From positions 186,001 through 250,000 of the forward strand of contig CAYNRE010000009.1 in assembly GCA_964399535.1 (NCBI GenBank): a stretch of DNA of 64,000 bases. Direction: 5' to 3'. Shown one piece after another: positions 1 to 8,067 of this stretch (its first letter is position 1; each line of letters starts with the position of its first letter). A model generated the notes under the pieces. It ran no database searches, was not told the origin of the DNA, and saw only the letters and a list, made by a program, of their open reading frames with translations. Both the position numbers and the translations under genes were made by a program. This DNA is from CAYNRE01 sp964399535. Lineage in GTDB: Bacteria; Planctomycetota; Planctomycetia; Pirellulales; CAYNRE01.

Positions 1-1479
1 CAGGGCCCGACTCACCGTGACCGGGTCGGTGGCGTTGAGCGGACCGGGCGAAGTGAAACACAGCCCGCGGGCTCCGGCTCCCAGGGCCGCTTGAACCAAG
101 AGCCGCAACGAGTCGGCCTCGACCGCCCAGCGCCGGCCTCCGTCGGTCAGCAAGGCAAGCTGTTCGATCAGCGCGGGGGGAAGCTGGGTTTGAATGGCGG
201 TCCAAAATGGCGTGCCGGGCCGAGCCAGCCGCGGACGCTCCCGCAGCCAGGTGCCGTAGTCGGCCAACTCCAGGCTGGTTCCCAGGGCACCCCGCTCGAA
301 AATCAGCACGTCGGCCGGACGGCTATAGGCCCGTAGTTCGGCAACTGGCGCGCAAACAATCGGGCGACCCACGCGCTGATCGGCTTCGCGGACCGCGTCG
401 ACCCAGCGTTTGAACATCGGCAACCGGGATCGATCGAGTTGGCTCCCCATGTCCCAGGCCAAGACGCCGTCGAACGCCTCGCCCAGCGGCGCCAGCCTAA
501 CCGGAGCCTCGCCCTCCAGGCCGGCGGGCCTTGGCGGTGGACAAACGATCCATAGCCCGGCCCGCCGCGCGCCGCGCAACAGCTCGCTGCCTGGCGTTTG
601 CGCGGTGCGAATGGTGTTGAAGCCCAGGTTGCGAAGCAGTTCGAGCGGCTCGCCGCGGTAGTCGATCACGCGGGGAAAAAACGGTCGCTGATTGATCACC
701 AGCACGGTTCCTTCCAGCTCGATCTGCGGCCGTGGCGGGCCGCCGGGGGCCCGCTGGGGTTCGCCGGTGCCGGTAGCGAACTGGGCCAATTGATTGGCGC
801 TCGCGGGGCCGATCGAACGCGGCACAAAGCCGCTCAGCTCCAAATCGTCGATCCAAACGCTGGTCTCCCCCGGACCGCCATAGACATTGAGCACCAGGCG
901 GTCGAGATAAGCCTCGCCGCTGTCGGCCTCGGGACCCAACCGCAAACGCAGCAGGCGTACCTGGCGCTGAACTTCGCGGGCCAAACCCTCAACCGCCAGT
1001 TGCTGCCACTGCCCCGCCGCGGTCAAGGTGGTGCCCGGAACCAGAATCCAGGCCGGCCGGCCGGTGGCCGGATCGATGGTGCGGGGCAGGACCACGCGCC
1101 CGAAGAGCTGCATCCCAATTCGGTCGGACTGGATCCAGACCGCGGGGCGCAAGTCGTCGATGACCCGTGCCGGAGCTACGGCGTGGGCCACCATGACCTG
1201 GCTCCCCAGGCCCGATTCAATTCGCACCAGTTCGCTGCGCTGCCCTCCATGGGCCTGGCTCCACACGCGCTCGTGACGCAGCCATCGGTAGGCGGTGTCC
1301 GCGCTGTCAGGCTGCCAACTCGGGTGGTCCCCCTCGAAGTCGTTTTCGGAGAGCGCCGTCACCGACGCGCCCCCTGGGGGAAGCGACGGGCGGGGTGCGT
1401 CGGCCCAAGCGGGGCGCAGCGTGCCTACCCCCGGGACGGCAACCAGCAGCAACGAAATCACAAGTCGTATCGGTCGCAC
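1..1479 (-). CDS. Secreted protein with glycoside-hydrolase-like region, C-terminus cut by window edge
   Basis: Reading frame open from a GTG at 1479 to the left edge (493 codons, no stop), so the 3' part is missing. An in-frame stop lies a few codons upstream of the GTG, which fixes the start region. Residues 1-27 form a signal peptide (basic start, hydrophobic run, cut near PAWADA). Residues about 45-215 look like a beta-sandwich carbohydrate-binding-type module. From about residue 255 the pattern (a beta strand, then LLRNLGFNTIRTAQ, then FDGVLAWDMGS) resembles the first strands of a TIM-barrel glycoside hydrolase. No catalytic residues can be assigned with the barrel truncated. Large secreted proteins of this layout are common in planctomycetes. 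The start and secretion are fairly certain; the enzymatic role is inferred. Confidence 0.8.
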   Translation of the reverse strand, partial: MRPIRLVISLLLVAVPGVGTLRPAWADAPRPSLPPGGASVTALSENDFEGDHPSWQPDSADTAYRWLRHERVWSQAHGGQRSELVRIESGLGSQVMVAHAVAPARVIDDLRPAVWIQSDRIGMQLFGRVVLPRTIDPATGRPAWILVPGTTLTAAGQWQQLAVEGLAREVQRQVRLLRLRLGPEADSGEAYLDRLVLNVYGGPGETSVWIDDLELSGFVPRSIGPASANQLAQFATGTGEPQRAPGGPPRPQIELEGTVLVINQRPFFPRVIDYRGEPLELLRNLGFNTIRTAQTPGSELLRGARRAGLWIVCPPPRPAGLEGEAPVRLAPLGEAFDGVLAWDMGSQLDRSRLPMFKRWVDAVREADQRVGRPIVCAPVAELRAYSRPADVLIFERGALGTSLELADYGTWLRERPRLARPGTPFWTAIQTQLPPALIEQLALLTDGGRRWAVEADSLRLLVQAALGAGARGLCFTSPGPLNATDPVTVSRAL

Positions 1480-1728
1480 GGGGATGGGATCCGTCCCGAA
1501 CCGTCGATCGAGCTACACGATGCCCCGGGGGCGGTGTGGCGTCGCTGCCACGCCGTTGCCAAACAGGGCTTATGAGCGCAAGGTGTTCTTCTAGCGAGAT
1601 TTACGCCACGGCTCCAGAGCAACTGTGGCAAATGCACCACAGCGCGGCCGGACGGCTACCTGGGGACCGAATCCGCAACTGCTTTGGAGGCAATAACTTA
1701 GAAAAACCGGTCCGCGGGTGCTCCGCGC

Positions 1729-1745
1729 TTGGCACGACCGCTGCT
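1729..1745 (+). promoter_or_regulatory. Candidate sigma-54 (RpoN) promoter
   Basis: The sequence TTGGCACGACCGCTGCT has the -24 GG (1731-1732) and -12 GC (1743-1744) exactly 10 bases apart and matches the consensus TGGCACG-N4-TTGCW at all but one position. Transcription would begin near 1756, about 25 nt before the ATG at 1781. The match is good, but in G+C-rich DNA it could occur by chance. No activator-binding site was identified in the 301-bp divergent gap (1480-1780), and nothing else recognisable lies in that gap. Confidence 0.45.
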
Positions 1746-1780
1746 AGAACAAGAGTTGTCACCTCACCGGAGCCAACTCA

Positions 1781-2062
1781 ATGACTCAAGCATCTCGCGT
1801 CCTGAAGCCCGCCACCGAGGATTTGCCCCGCGACGTCGAGGAGTTGATCGCCGCCATCAGCAGCTTGCCGCAGGAGTTTCGCCAGCAGGTCGAGCCGATT
1901 CTCGGCCGGGTTGTGGAAAGCACGACCCGTCGGCGACGGATTCTGTCGCTGGTGCAAGATGCCCTGGCCCAGTTGCGGCTGGACATGAAGTACCTGTTGT
2001 TCGACTTGGAAGCTACCCGCCGCGAGCGCGACGACTACAAGCGACAGCTGGAACAAAACTAG
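1781..2062 (+). CDS. Small conserved-looking coiled-coil protein
   Basis: 93 residues, acidic at the N-terminus and strongly helical. The region from about residue 18 to the end (EELIAAISSLPQEFRQQVEP, then a KYLLFDLEATRRERDDYKRQ tail) is predicted coiled coil. There is no signal peptide or membrane segment, so it is probably cytoplasmic. A GGAG sits 8 nt before the ATG, a sigma-54-like promoter lies 25 nt upstream of the start, and a strong intrinsic terminator follows at 2125, so this is a self-contained single-gene unit. I do not recognise the family. Small helical proteins like this can be regulators or scaffold partners, but nothing in the sequence decides it. Confidence 0.75.
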   Translation: MTQASRVLKPATEDLPRDVEELIAAISSLPQEFRQQVEPILGRVVESTTRRRRILSLVQDALAQLRLDMKYLLFDLEATRRERDDYKRQLEQN

Positions 2063-2124
2063 CGCGAGTGCGGAACGAAGCAAACACCGCGCCGGGCGGC
2101 CGGCATCCAAGCTTTGCCTCACTT

Positions 2125-2175
2125 CACCCCGGGGGCTTTTTCCGACTCGGAAGCCGCCCCGGGGTGTTTTTTTTT
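2125..2175 (+). terminator. Strong intrinsic terminator after the small coiled-coil gene
   Basis: The arms CACCCCGGGGGC (2125-2136) and GCCGCCCCGGGGTG (2153-2166) pair with a small bulge around a loop rich in T and A, followed by nine T (2167-2175). It lies 62 bp after the stop of the 93-residue gene. Confidence 0.9.
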
Positions 2176-2543
2176 CAAGCAGCCCATCCCGGTGCAGAGG
2201 CGCGCTTCCTGCCGCGATTCTGTATCGTCGGGCGACGCGCGATTGTTCACTCAGGCGGTCGGTGGATTTTCGTCGCGGGGCCCCCGATCGAAAGCTGGTT
2301 GCGAGCCCGGGGGGCTCGACCTAGGATAGATCGTTGGCTGCCCCGGCCTAAGGCGGGACGGCGCCGCCAGTAGGATCGCGCTTCGCCGCTGGGTGCGCGA
2401 CAATCGGCCCCGAGTCGGCGGTGCCGCCGGAGAGCGATGAGCTTCGCCGTTGCGATCGGCTGTGGGCCGGCGGCCCTCCCCACAATCACCAGGCTCGATG
2501 GCCCCTTGGGTTGGCCAGGGATCGCCGAGAGAGACACCCCCTG
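2176..2543. other. Gap of 368 bp without a supported gene
   Basis: This is the region between the terminator and the kinase start. Reading frames are open here on both strands, but they show no family features, ribosome site or plausible protein. It may hold the kinase promoter; no convincing -35/-10 pair was found. Confidence 0.5.
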
Positions 2544-4097
2544 ATGAGCGACTGGACGGCCGAACAACTTGCTCAGCGCGCCTACGACCTGAACCTGGTG
2601 GACGACCGCCAGTTGCAGGAGATCTGGAGCGTCTTCGGCCGGCGCGATATTCCAGTCGAAGACTTGCAGCAACAACTGGTCCGCCGCGAATTCCTCACCA
2701 ACTTCCAGTTGGAACGCCTGACCAAGGGGGAGCGCGGCGGTTTCTTTTACGGCCCCTATAAGGTGCTCTACCGGGTCAACGCGGGCTCTTTCGCCCGGGT
2801 GTATCGATCGGTCCACAAAGATACCGGTAAGGTGGTGGCGCTGAAGATTCTGCGACGGCGCTACAGCGACGACAAAGCCTTCGTCGAGCAGTTCCTGCGC
2901 GAGGGGGAAATGGGCCGCACCCTGCGGCACCCCAACATCGTCCCCATTTACGAGGTCCACACCCAAGGCACCAACCATTTCTTCGTCATGGAGTTCGTCG
3001 AGGGGGGAAACCTGCGAGACCTGCTCAAAATTCGCAAGAAAGTTCCACCCGCTCAGGCCGTGCAACTCATGTCGGACGTGTGCGCGGGTTTGCAATACGC
3101 CTTTCAAAAGGGCCTCTGCCACCGCGATTTGAAACTGACCAACATTCTCGTCTCGAGCCGCATGCAGGCCAAACTGGTCGACTTCGGCCTGGCGGCGGCC
3201 GACGAGAAACGAGTCGACGACGACGATTTGGCCGGCATCGAAAACCCGCGCACCATCGACTACGCCGGCCTGGAGCGAACCACCGGAGTTCGCAAAGACG
3301 ACCAGCGCAGCGATATCTACTTCCTGGGGTGCATTCTGTACCACCTGCTCACGGGCGAGGCCCCCCTGGCCGAAACCAAGGACCGCGTGCAGCGGCTGTC
3401 GCGCCAGCGTTACGTCGACGTGGTACCGGTTCGCAAGCGCGATCCGAGCGTGCCCCGCGTGGTCGCGGCCGTGGTAAACAAAGCCATGGAGCTCGACGCG
3501 GAGAAACGCTACCAAACCCCCGGACAAATGCTGCTCGACTTGAAGCTGGCCGCCCAGCGGCTTGAAGCGGGCACGCCCGAGGGAGAAGCCGACGGCGACG
3601 AACAAGACGACGACCTGCAGGCCGAGCACCTGGCCAGCGATGCCGAACGCCAACGAATGGCCGTGCAGCTCTTGGCCACGGCCGAACGCCGCGCCGTAAT
3701 GCTCGTCGAGTCGTCGACCCGAATTCAAGATCTGGTCCGCGAAGGCCTCAAGAGCACTGGCTACCGCGTGCTGGTCATCAGCGACCCGGAGCGTGCCCTG
3801 GCCCGCTTTGCCGACGGGGAAAAACCGGCCGAGGCCGTGGTGTTCAGCGCCGGCCACCTCAAGCTCGACGCCGCCAAAGCCTTTTCGCGCTTCGTGTCGG
3901 ACGAATCGACCCGCTCGATTCCGGCCGTACTTTGGCTGGGCGATGGCCAACGCTGGAAAAGCCCGATTCCGCTGGCCGAACACCAGCTCGTCGGTCGGTT
4001 TGTGAAACTGCGTGAGCTGCGCGATGTGCTCTTGCGCCTGGTGCCGGTGCTGCCTCCCAGCGCGAACGACGTCACCGAGTCGTCGCCGGCGCCCTAG
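2544..4097 (+). CDS. Ser/Thr protein kinase fused to a degenerate receiver domain
   Basis: 517 residues from the ATG at 2544; a further upstream in-frame ATG would add a low-complexity leader and is not preferred. Residues 1-70 are a helical N-terminal domain. The Hanks-type kinase spans about 71-345: glycine loop (VNAGSFARVY, lacking the usual first Gly), Lys101 in VALKIL, Glu122 in the C helix, HRDLKLTN at 193-200, DFG at 213-215 and SDIYFLG at 256-262. The usual APE motif is replaced by YAGLE. An acidic linker (345-365) leads to a beta-alpha receiver-like fold (383-500) that has ES instead of the acidic pair and Ser instead of the phosphoacceptor Asp (AVVFSAG), while the distal Lys (RFVKL) is kept. 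There is no membrane segment, so it is cytosolic. Kinase activity is likely; the receiver domain is probably a binding module. Confidence 0.92.
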   Translation: MSDWTAEQLAQRAYDLNLVDDRQLQEIWSVFGRRDIPVEDLQQQLVRREFLTNFQLERLTKGERGGFFYGPYKVLYRVNAGSFARVYRSVHKDTGKVVALKILRRRYSDDKAFVEQFLREGEMGRTLRHPNIVPIYEVHTQGTNHFFVMEFVEGGNLRDLLKIRKKVPPAQAVQLMSDVCAGLQYAFQKGLCHRDLKLTNILVSSRMQAKLVDFGLAAADEKRVDDDDLAGIENPRTIDYAGLERTTGVRKDDQRSDIYFLGCILYHLLTGEAPLAETKDRVQRLSRQRYVDVVPVRKRDPSVPRVVAAVVNKAMELDAEKRYQTPGQMLLDLKLAAQRLEAGTPEGEADGDEQDDDLQAEHLASDAERQRMAVQLLATAERRAVMLVESSTRIQDLVREGLKSTGYRVLVISDPERALARFADGEKPAEAVVFSAGHLKLDAAKAFSRFVSDESTRSIPAVLWLGDGQRWKSPIPLAEHQLVGRFVKLRELRDVLLRLVPVLPPSANDVTESSPAP

Positions 4098-4202
4098 GCG
4101 TTTCTCGATTTCGCGCGGCTCGGCTAAGCTGGCGTGGTCCGAAGTGCAATCACGCCCTTCGGCCGTCTGCTTCGCTTTGGCCAGTTTTGAAGGGTGACTG
4201 CC

Positions 4203-4895
4203 ATGACGCGTTATCGGGCGCTGCTCGTCTCGGGGTTGGTCGCGCTGCTGTTGCTCAGCGGAGGTGCCTGGTGGTTTTGGGCGCCGGCGGCCGATCCCAA
4301 GCTGGTCAAAGCCGAACAGCTCAGCCAGCAAATCTTCACCCCCGATGGTCCGCCCGACCTGAGCCGGCCGGAAACCCGGGCCAAAATGCAAGAGCTGCGG
4401 CAACAAGTGGAATCGATGCCCGAGGCAACCCGCACGCAGTTCATGGAGCAGCAGCGCGGCCAAATGACTCGCATGATGGAACAGCACCTAGACCGCTTCA
4501 TGGCCATGTCGCCCGACGAGCGGACGGCCGAACTCGACCGGATGATCGACCGCATGGAGCAGTTTCGCCAGCGAAGGGCCGAAGGCCGCGGCCCCGGTGG
4601 ATCCGAATCGAGTGGCCCGACGAGCGAGTCCCCCGCGGGGGGCGAACGTCCACCGGGTGCGCCTCCGGAAGCACCGGGCGGTCCGCCACCGTTCGGCGGT
4701 CCTCCGCTGGGCGGGCCGCCACCGTTCGGGGGCGGGCGCGGTTTTCCCCGCGATCCCCAGGCCATGAACGAGCGCCGCCGCCAAATGCTCGATGCCACCT
4801 CGCCCGAGTTGCGCGCAAAGATGGATGTCTTCCGCCAAGCGCTCGATAGCCGGATGAAGCAGCGCGGAATCGCGCCGCCCAGGCTGCCGTTCTAA
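4203..4895 (+). CDS. Membrane-anchored helical protein with Pro/Gly-rich linker
   Basis: 230 residues from the ATG at 4203, which has AGGG 8 nt upstream; a GTG at 4194 in the same frame is less well placed. Residues 1-22 are a hydrophobic anchor or signal segment (LLVSGLVALLLLSGGAWWFW). Residues 30-125 are Gln/Met/Arg-rich helices, resembling the periplasmic Heavy-metal-resistance/LTXXQ-type helical proteins in composition only. Residues 130-185 are a disordered Pro/Gly run with repeated PPPFGG units, followed by a short helical tail (AMNERRRQMLDATSPELRAK). It lies about 100 bp downstream of the kinase on the same strand. No enzymatic motif is visible and the function is unknown; it is likely extracytoplasmic and tethered to the inner membrane. 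Confidence 0.75.
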   Translation: MTRYRALLVSGLVALLLLSGGAWWFWAPAADPKLVKAEQLSQQIFTPDGPPDLSRPETRAKMQELRQQVESMPEATRTQFMEQQRGQMTRMMEQHLDRFMAMSPDERTAELDRMIDRMEQFRQRRAEGRGPGGSESSGPTSESPAGGERPPGAPPEAPGGPPPFGGPPLGGPPPFGGGRGFPRDPQAMNERRRQMLDATSPELRAKMDVFRQALDSRMKQRGIAPPRLPF

Positions 4896-4979
4896 CGCCG
4901 GGTGCTTCAGGGAGGACTCCGGCGTTTGGAAACAACCCCGCCAAACAGGGCGAGTTGCCTGCTCGGCGATCGGCCAATC

Positions 4980-5011
4980 GGGTAGCTCACTCGACGGGTA
5001 GCTCACTCGAC
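4980..5011 (+). repeat. Perfect 16-bp tandem duplication
   Basis: GGGTAGCTCACTCGAC occurs twice head to tail in the gap between two convergent genes. There is no third copy here; it is probably a simple replication-slippage duplication. Confidence 0.9.
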
Positions 5012-5045
5012 GGGCAGCACGGCCTCCCAGGGCGCCACGGGGCTA

Positions 5046-6965
5046 TTAGACATCGATCCAGCGCCGCTGCCAGAGCTCGAAAAACAAAAGCGACCAGAGC
5101 CGGGCACTGTGATCGAACTGGCAGGCCAGGTGCTGTTCGAGCATCCGCCGGACCGCCTCGGGCCGAAAGTAACCCCGGGCCAGCGTGCGCGGGTCGAGCA
5201 AGATATCGCTGGCGAGCGATCGCAATTCGTGGCGAAACCAGTGGTCGAGCGGCACGCCGAACCCCATTTTCGACCGTCGTTGAATCCGCGGCGGCAACAG
5301 GTCGGCGAACGCCTGGATCAAGATCTGTTTGCCGCGGGCGCCGCGCAACTTGAGCGATGCGGGAATCGCGGCGGCCAACTCCACGAGGCGATGATCCAAA
5401 TAAGGCTGCCGACACTCCAGCCCGTGGGCCATCGACGCCGTGTCGGTCTTGGCCATCAAATCACAGGGCAGGTAAGTCAGCAGGTCGACCAGGCTGGCGG
5501 CCGTTACCAGGTCGCGTCGTTCGACCCGGGCATAGGCTTGCTCCAGAAACGCGACCGGATCATGGTCGCTCAGCTGGTGCACGAATTCATCGCTGTACAG
5601 GGCCCCGCGGCGGGCTTCGTTGTAGATGCATACCCATTCCAAATGGCGATGGGCCTGCGAGTGGGCCAACCCTTCGAGAAACCGCTTCCAGCGCCGGCCG
5701 GGCGAACGCTGCAAGCCGGAATCGGGCAGCCAGGACCAGCGGGCCGGTTTCAGCAATTCGCGCACCGCCGAGGGCAGGTGCTGCAAGTGTTCGCCGAGCC
5801 GCACGGCCAGATAACGCTTGTAGCCGGCGAATAGCTCGTCTCCCCCGTCGCCGCTCAGCGCCACCGTGACGTGTTGCCGGGTCAACTGCGACAGGTAGAA
5901 CGTGGGAATCGCCGAGCTGTCGGCCAGCGGATCGTCGTAGTAGTAAACCAGTTGCTCCAAGATCGAAACCGCGTCGGCCTGGCAGCGAAACTCGTAATGC
6001 TCGGTCCCCAGCGACCGGGCCACTTCGCGGGCATAGTCGGTTTCGTCGTACGAGGCGACCGAGAAACCGATCGAAAAGGTTTTGACCCGTTCGGCCGCGG
6101 TCTGCTGCACCAAGCCGGCCACGATCGACGAATCCACGCCTCCCGAGAGAAAAACCCCCAGCGGCACCTCGCTCTCCAGCCGCAAGGCCACGCTCGAACG
6201 CATCGTGGCCCGCAACTCCTCAATCACATCCTCGGGCCGTCGGTCGACCTCGTGGTTCCAGTCGGGAGACCAATAACACCCGAGTTCCAGCCCCGATTCC
6301 GACCAGAGGGCGTAATGAGCCGGCGGAAGCTTCGCGAAACCGGCGACCATCGTGCGCGGGAACGGCACGTACTGGTAAGTCAGATACTCGTCGAGCGAGC
6401 GCGGGTCCACCCGGCGGACAATTCCGGGCACCTCCCACAGGCTCTTCAGCTCGCTGGCGAACATCAGCCGCCCGGGCTCGTGGCGGTACACCAGCGGTTT
6501 CTCGCCCAGACGGTCGCGAGCCAGCAGCAGCCGTCGCCGGGGCGCATCCCAAAGTGCCAGGGCAAACATGCCGTTGAGATGGCGGAGAAAACCGGGTCCT
6601 TCGTCTTCGTAGAGATGGACCAGCGTTTCGGTGTCGCTCCGGGTACTTAGCCGATGGCCGGCTCCTTCCAGCCGCCGCTGAAGCTGGCGAAAGTTGTAAA
6701 TCTCGCCGTTGAAGACGACCCAGATCGTTCCGGATTCATTGGAAATGGGCTGGTGCCCGCCGGCCACGTCGATGATCGACAACCGCCGCATACCCAGCGC
6801 CACGCCCGGCTCGCCGGGGTCGCCGCCGGGGCAGCCCAGCGGGCGAAGATAGGTTCCACGATCATCGGGTCCGCGATGGGCCAGGCGGTCGGTCATTCGG
6901 TCCAACAGCGCCGCATCGATCGCCCGATCGGCCGTGGTCCAAATTGCCCCCGTAATTCCGCACAT
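5046..6965 (-). CDS. asnB: Asparagine synthase (glutamine-hydrolysing) type amidotransferase
   Basis: 639 residues starting at MCGITGAIW, so processing exposes Cys2 as the class II glutaminase nucleophile. The N-terminal amidohydrolase domain (about 2-200) keeps RGPDDRG, FNGEIYNF and the conserved R-x-G-E-K-P segment. The synthetase domain (about 245-600) has the PP-loop SGGVDSS at 274-280, then the Asp/Glu-rich SGDGGDELFAGYKRY and the MSYEVRQ-equivalent segment. Family chemistry transfers glutamine ammonia to an adenylated carboxylate. Proteins of this length also occur as amidotransferases inside exopolysaccharide or exosortase loci, and the adjacent esterase and two GT4 genes on the same strand favour that over simple asparagine supply. 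The acceptor cannot be read from the sequence. Confidence 0.93.
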   Translation of the reverse strand: MCGITGAIWTTADRAIDAALLDRMTDRLAHRGPDDRGTYLRPLGCPGGDPGEPGVALGMRRLSIIDVAGGHQPISNESGTIWVVFNGEIYNFRQLQRRLEGAGHRLSTRSDTETLVHLYEDEGPGFLRHLNGMFALALWDAPRRRLLLARDRLGEKPLVYRHEPGRLMFASELKSLWEVPGIVRRVDPRSLDEYLTYQYVPFPRTMVAGFAKLPPAHYALWSESGLELGCYWSPDWNHEVDRRPEDVIEELRATMRSSVALRLESEVPLGVFLSGGVDSSIVAGLVQQTAAERVKTFSIGFSVASYDETDYAREVARSLGTEHYEFRCQADAVSILEQLVYYYDDPLADSSAIPTFYLSQLTRQHVTVALSGDGGDELFAGYKRYLAVRLGEHLQHLPSAVRELLKPARWSWLPDSGLQRSPGRRWKRFLEGLAHSQAHRHLEWVCIYNEARRGALYSDEFVHQLSDHDPVAFLEQAYARVERRDLVTAASLVDLLTYLPCDLMAKTDTASMAHGLECRQPYLDHRLVELAAAIPASLKLRGARGKQILIQAFADLLPPRIQRRSKMGFGVPLDHWFRHELRSLASDILLDPRTLARGYFRPEAVRRMLEQHLACQFDHSARLWSLLFFELWQRRWIDV

Positions 6966-7073
6966 ACCTGCTTCGCAAAACCATCCGGTTGTCGCCGTCC
7001 GCGCGAGAGGCCAACCGCGGCCGCCGAGACCGGCCGCGCCAGCCAGGCGCAAGGCCGGCGCGCCCCCGCCTTG

Positions 7074-8015
7074 TCATTCGGTGGCGGCCTCGCCCGCCGG
7101 CATCAGATGCTCGTCAAACCATTGCCGAATCACCTGCATATCGTCGATCAAACCGGGCCAACCATGTGCCGCGCCGGGCTTGGTGATCAGCCGAGATTGC
7201 ACGCCCGCCTGGGCGAGTTTTTCGACCAGGATTTGGGCCTGTTGGATGGGCACAAGTTTATCGGCGTCGCCGTGCAGAATCAGGATCGGAGGGTCGTCGG
7301 GCGAGACATGCTCGATCGGCGAAATCTGCCGGCCGATCTCCAGAATCTTCGCTTCGTCGGTGATGCGCTCATAGGAATTGATCGTGGTGTTCAACTCGTC
7401 GAAATCGAACGGTGCGCGGAATCCCGCCAGCACTCCCCGCCCCAGGGCAACCGCTCCCGGTTCTCCGAAGTTCAAAAAATCGGTCGGCGGAAAAAAGCAG
7501 GCCACCACCTGGACCCGGCTCGAAACTCGTTCAATGGGGTCTTTGGCCTCGGCGTTGCCCTCGTCGCCGGCGAGCCCCTGCATCAGCGATAAGTGCCCGC
7601 CCGCCGATCCGCCGACAATGGCCATTCGCTGCGGATCGAAACCGAAATCACTGGCCCGAGAGCGCACATAGCGCGTGGCCCTGGCAACGTCGGCAATGCA
7701 CTCGGGGATGGTGTACTTAGGCTGGCTGCCGTGCACCACGGCAAACACCTGATAGCCCGCCCGGATCAGTTCCTCGACGAACTGGGGGTTGATCGCTTCA
7801 TGCGCCGAAAACCAGCCTCCGCTGACGATGAGCAGCACCGCCGCGCCGTTGGCTGGGCCGCGCGGCTGGAACCAGTCGAGCGTGAGCGCCGTGCCGAACT
7901 TTCGGCCATAGATCAGATCTTCCTGGCGCACCCAGGCTGGCTCGTCGGCGCCGGCGGCGCTCGGAAGCACTCCCAGAATCAGCACCGCCAGCCAACGAAG
8001 TATTGCCCCTCTCAC
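7074..8015 (-). CDS. Secreted alpha/beta hydrolase (carboxylesterase-like)
   Basis: 313 residues from a GTG at 8015, chosen because AGGAG precedes it by a normal spacing and it opens a signal peptide (AILRWLAVLILGVLPSAAGA). The mature part is an alpha/beta-hydrolase of the BD-FAE/esterase-lipase type: oxyanion segment VSGGWFSAHE, nucleophile elbow GGSAGGH, acid in HGDADKLVP and histidine in GAAHGW. The triad is complete, so an active hydrolase is expected; the substrate may be an acyl or feruloyl ester on a polysaccharide. It lies between the glycosyltransferase gene (52 bp) and the amidotransferase gene (108 bp), all transcribed leftward, so it probably works with that glycan cluster. Confidence 0.88.
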   Translation of the reverse strand: MRGAILRWLAVLILGVLPSAAGADEPAWVRQEDLIYGRKFGTALTLDWFQPRGPANGAAVLLIVSGGWFSAHEAINPQFVEELIRAGYQVFAVVHGSQPKYTIPECIADVARATRYVRSRASDFGFDPQRMAIVGGSAGGHLSLMQGLAGDEGNAEAKDPIERVSSRVQVVACFFPPTDFLNFGEPGAVALGRGVLAGFRAPFDFDELNTTINSYERITDEAKILEIGRQISPIEHVSPDDPPILILHGDADKLVPIQQAQILVEKLAQAGVQSRLITKPGAAHGWPGLIDDMQVIRQWFDEHLMPAGEAATE

Positions 8016-8067
8016 CCCAGGCTCCTTTTCATCCTGATCCGCTCGCGGCGCGGCTGCCGACTCAACC

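Noticed and set aside
2247..4487. Long open frame on the minus strand opposite the kinase gene
   Set aside because: It is antisense to a clear kinase and has a His/Gln/Arg/Gly-rich composition typical of the complement of G+C-rich coding DNA; no domain, no ribosome site.
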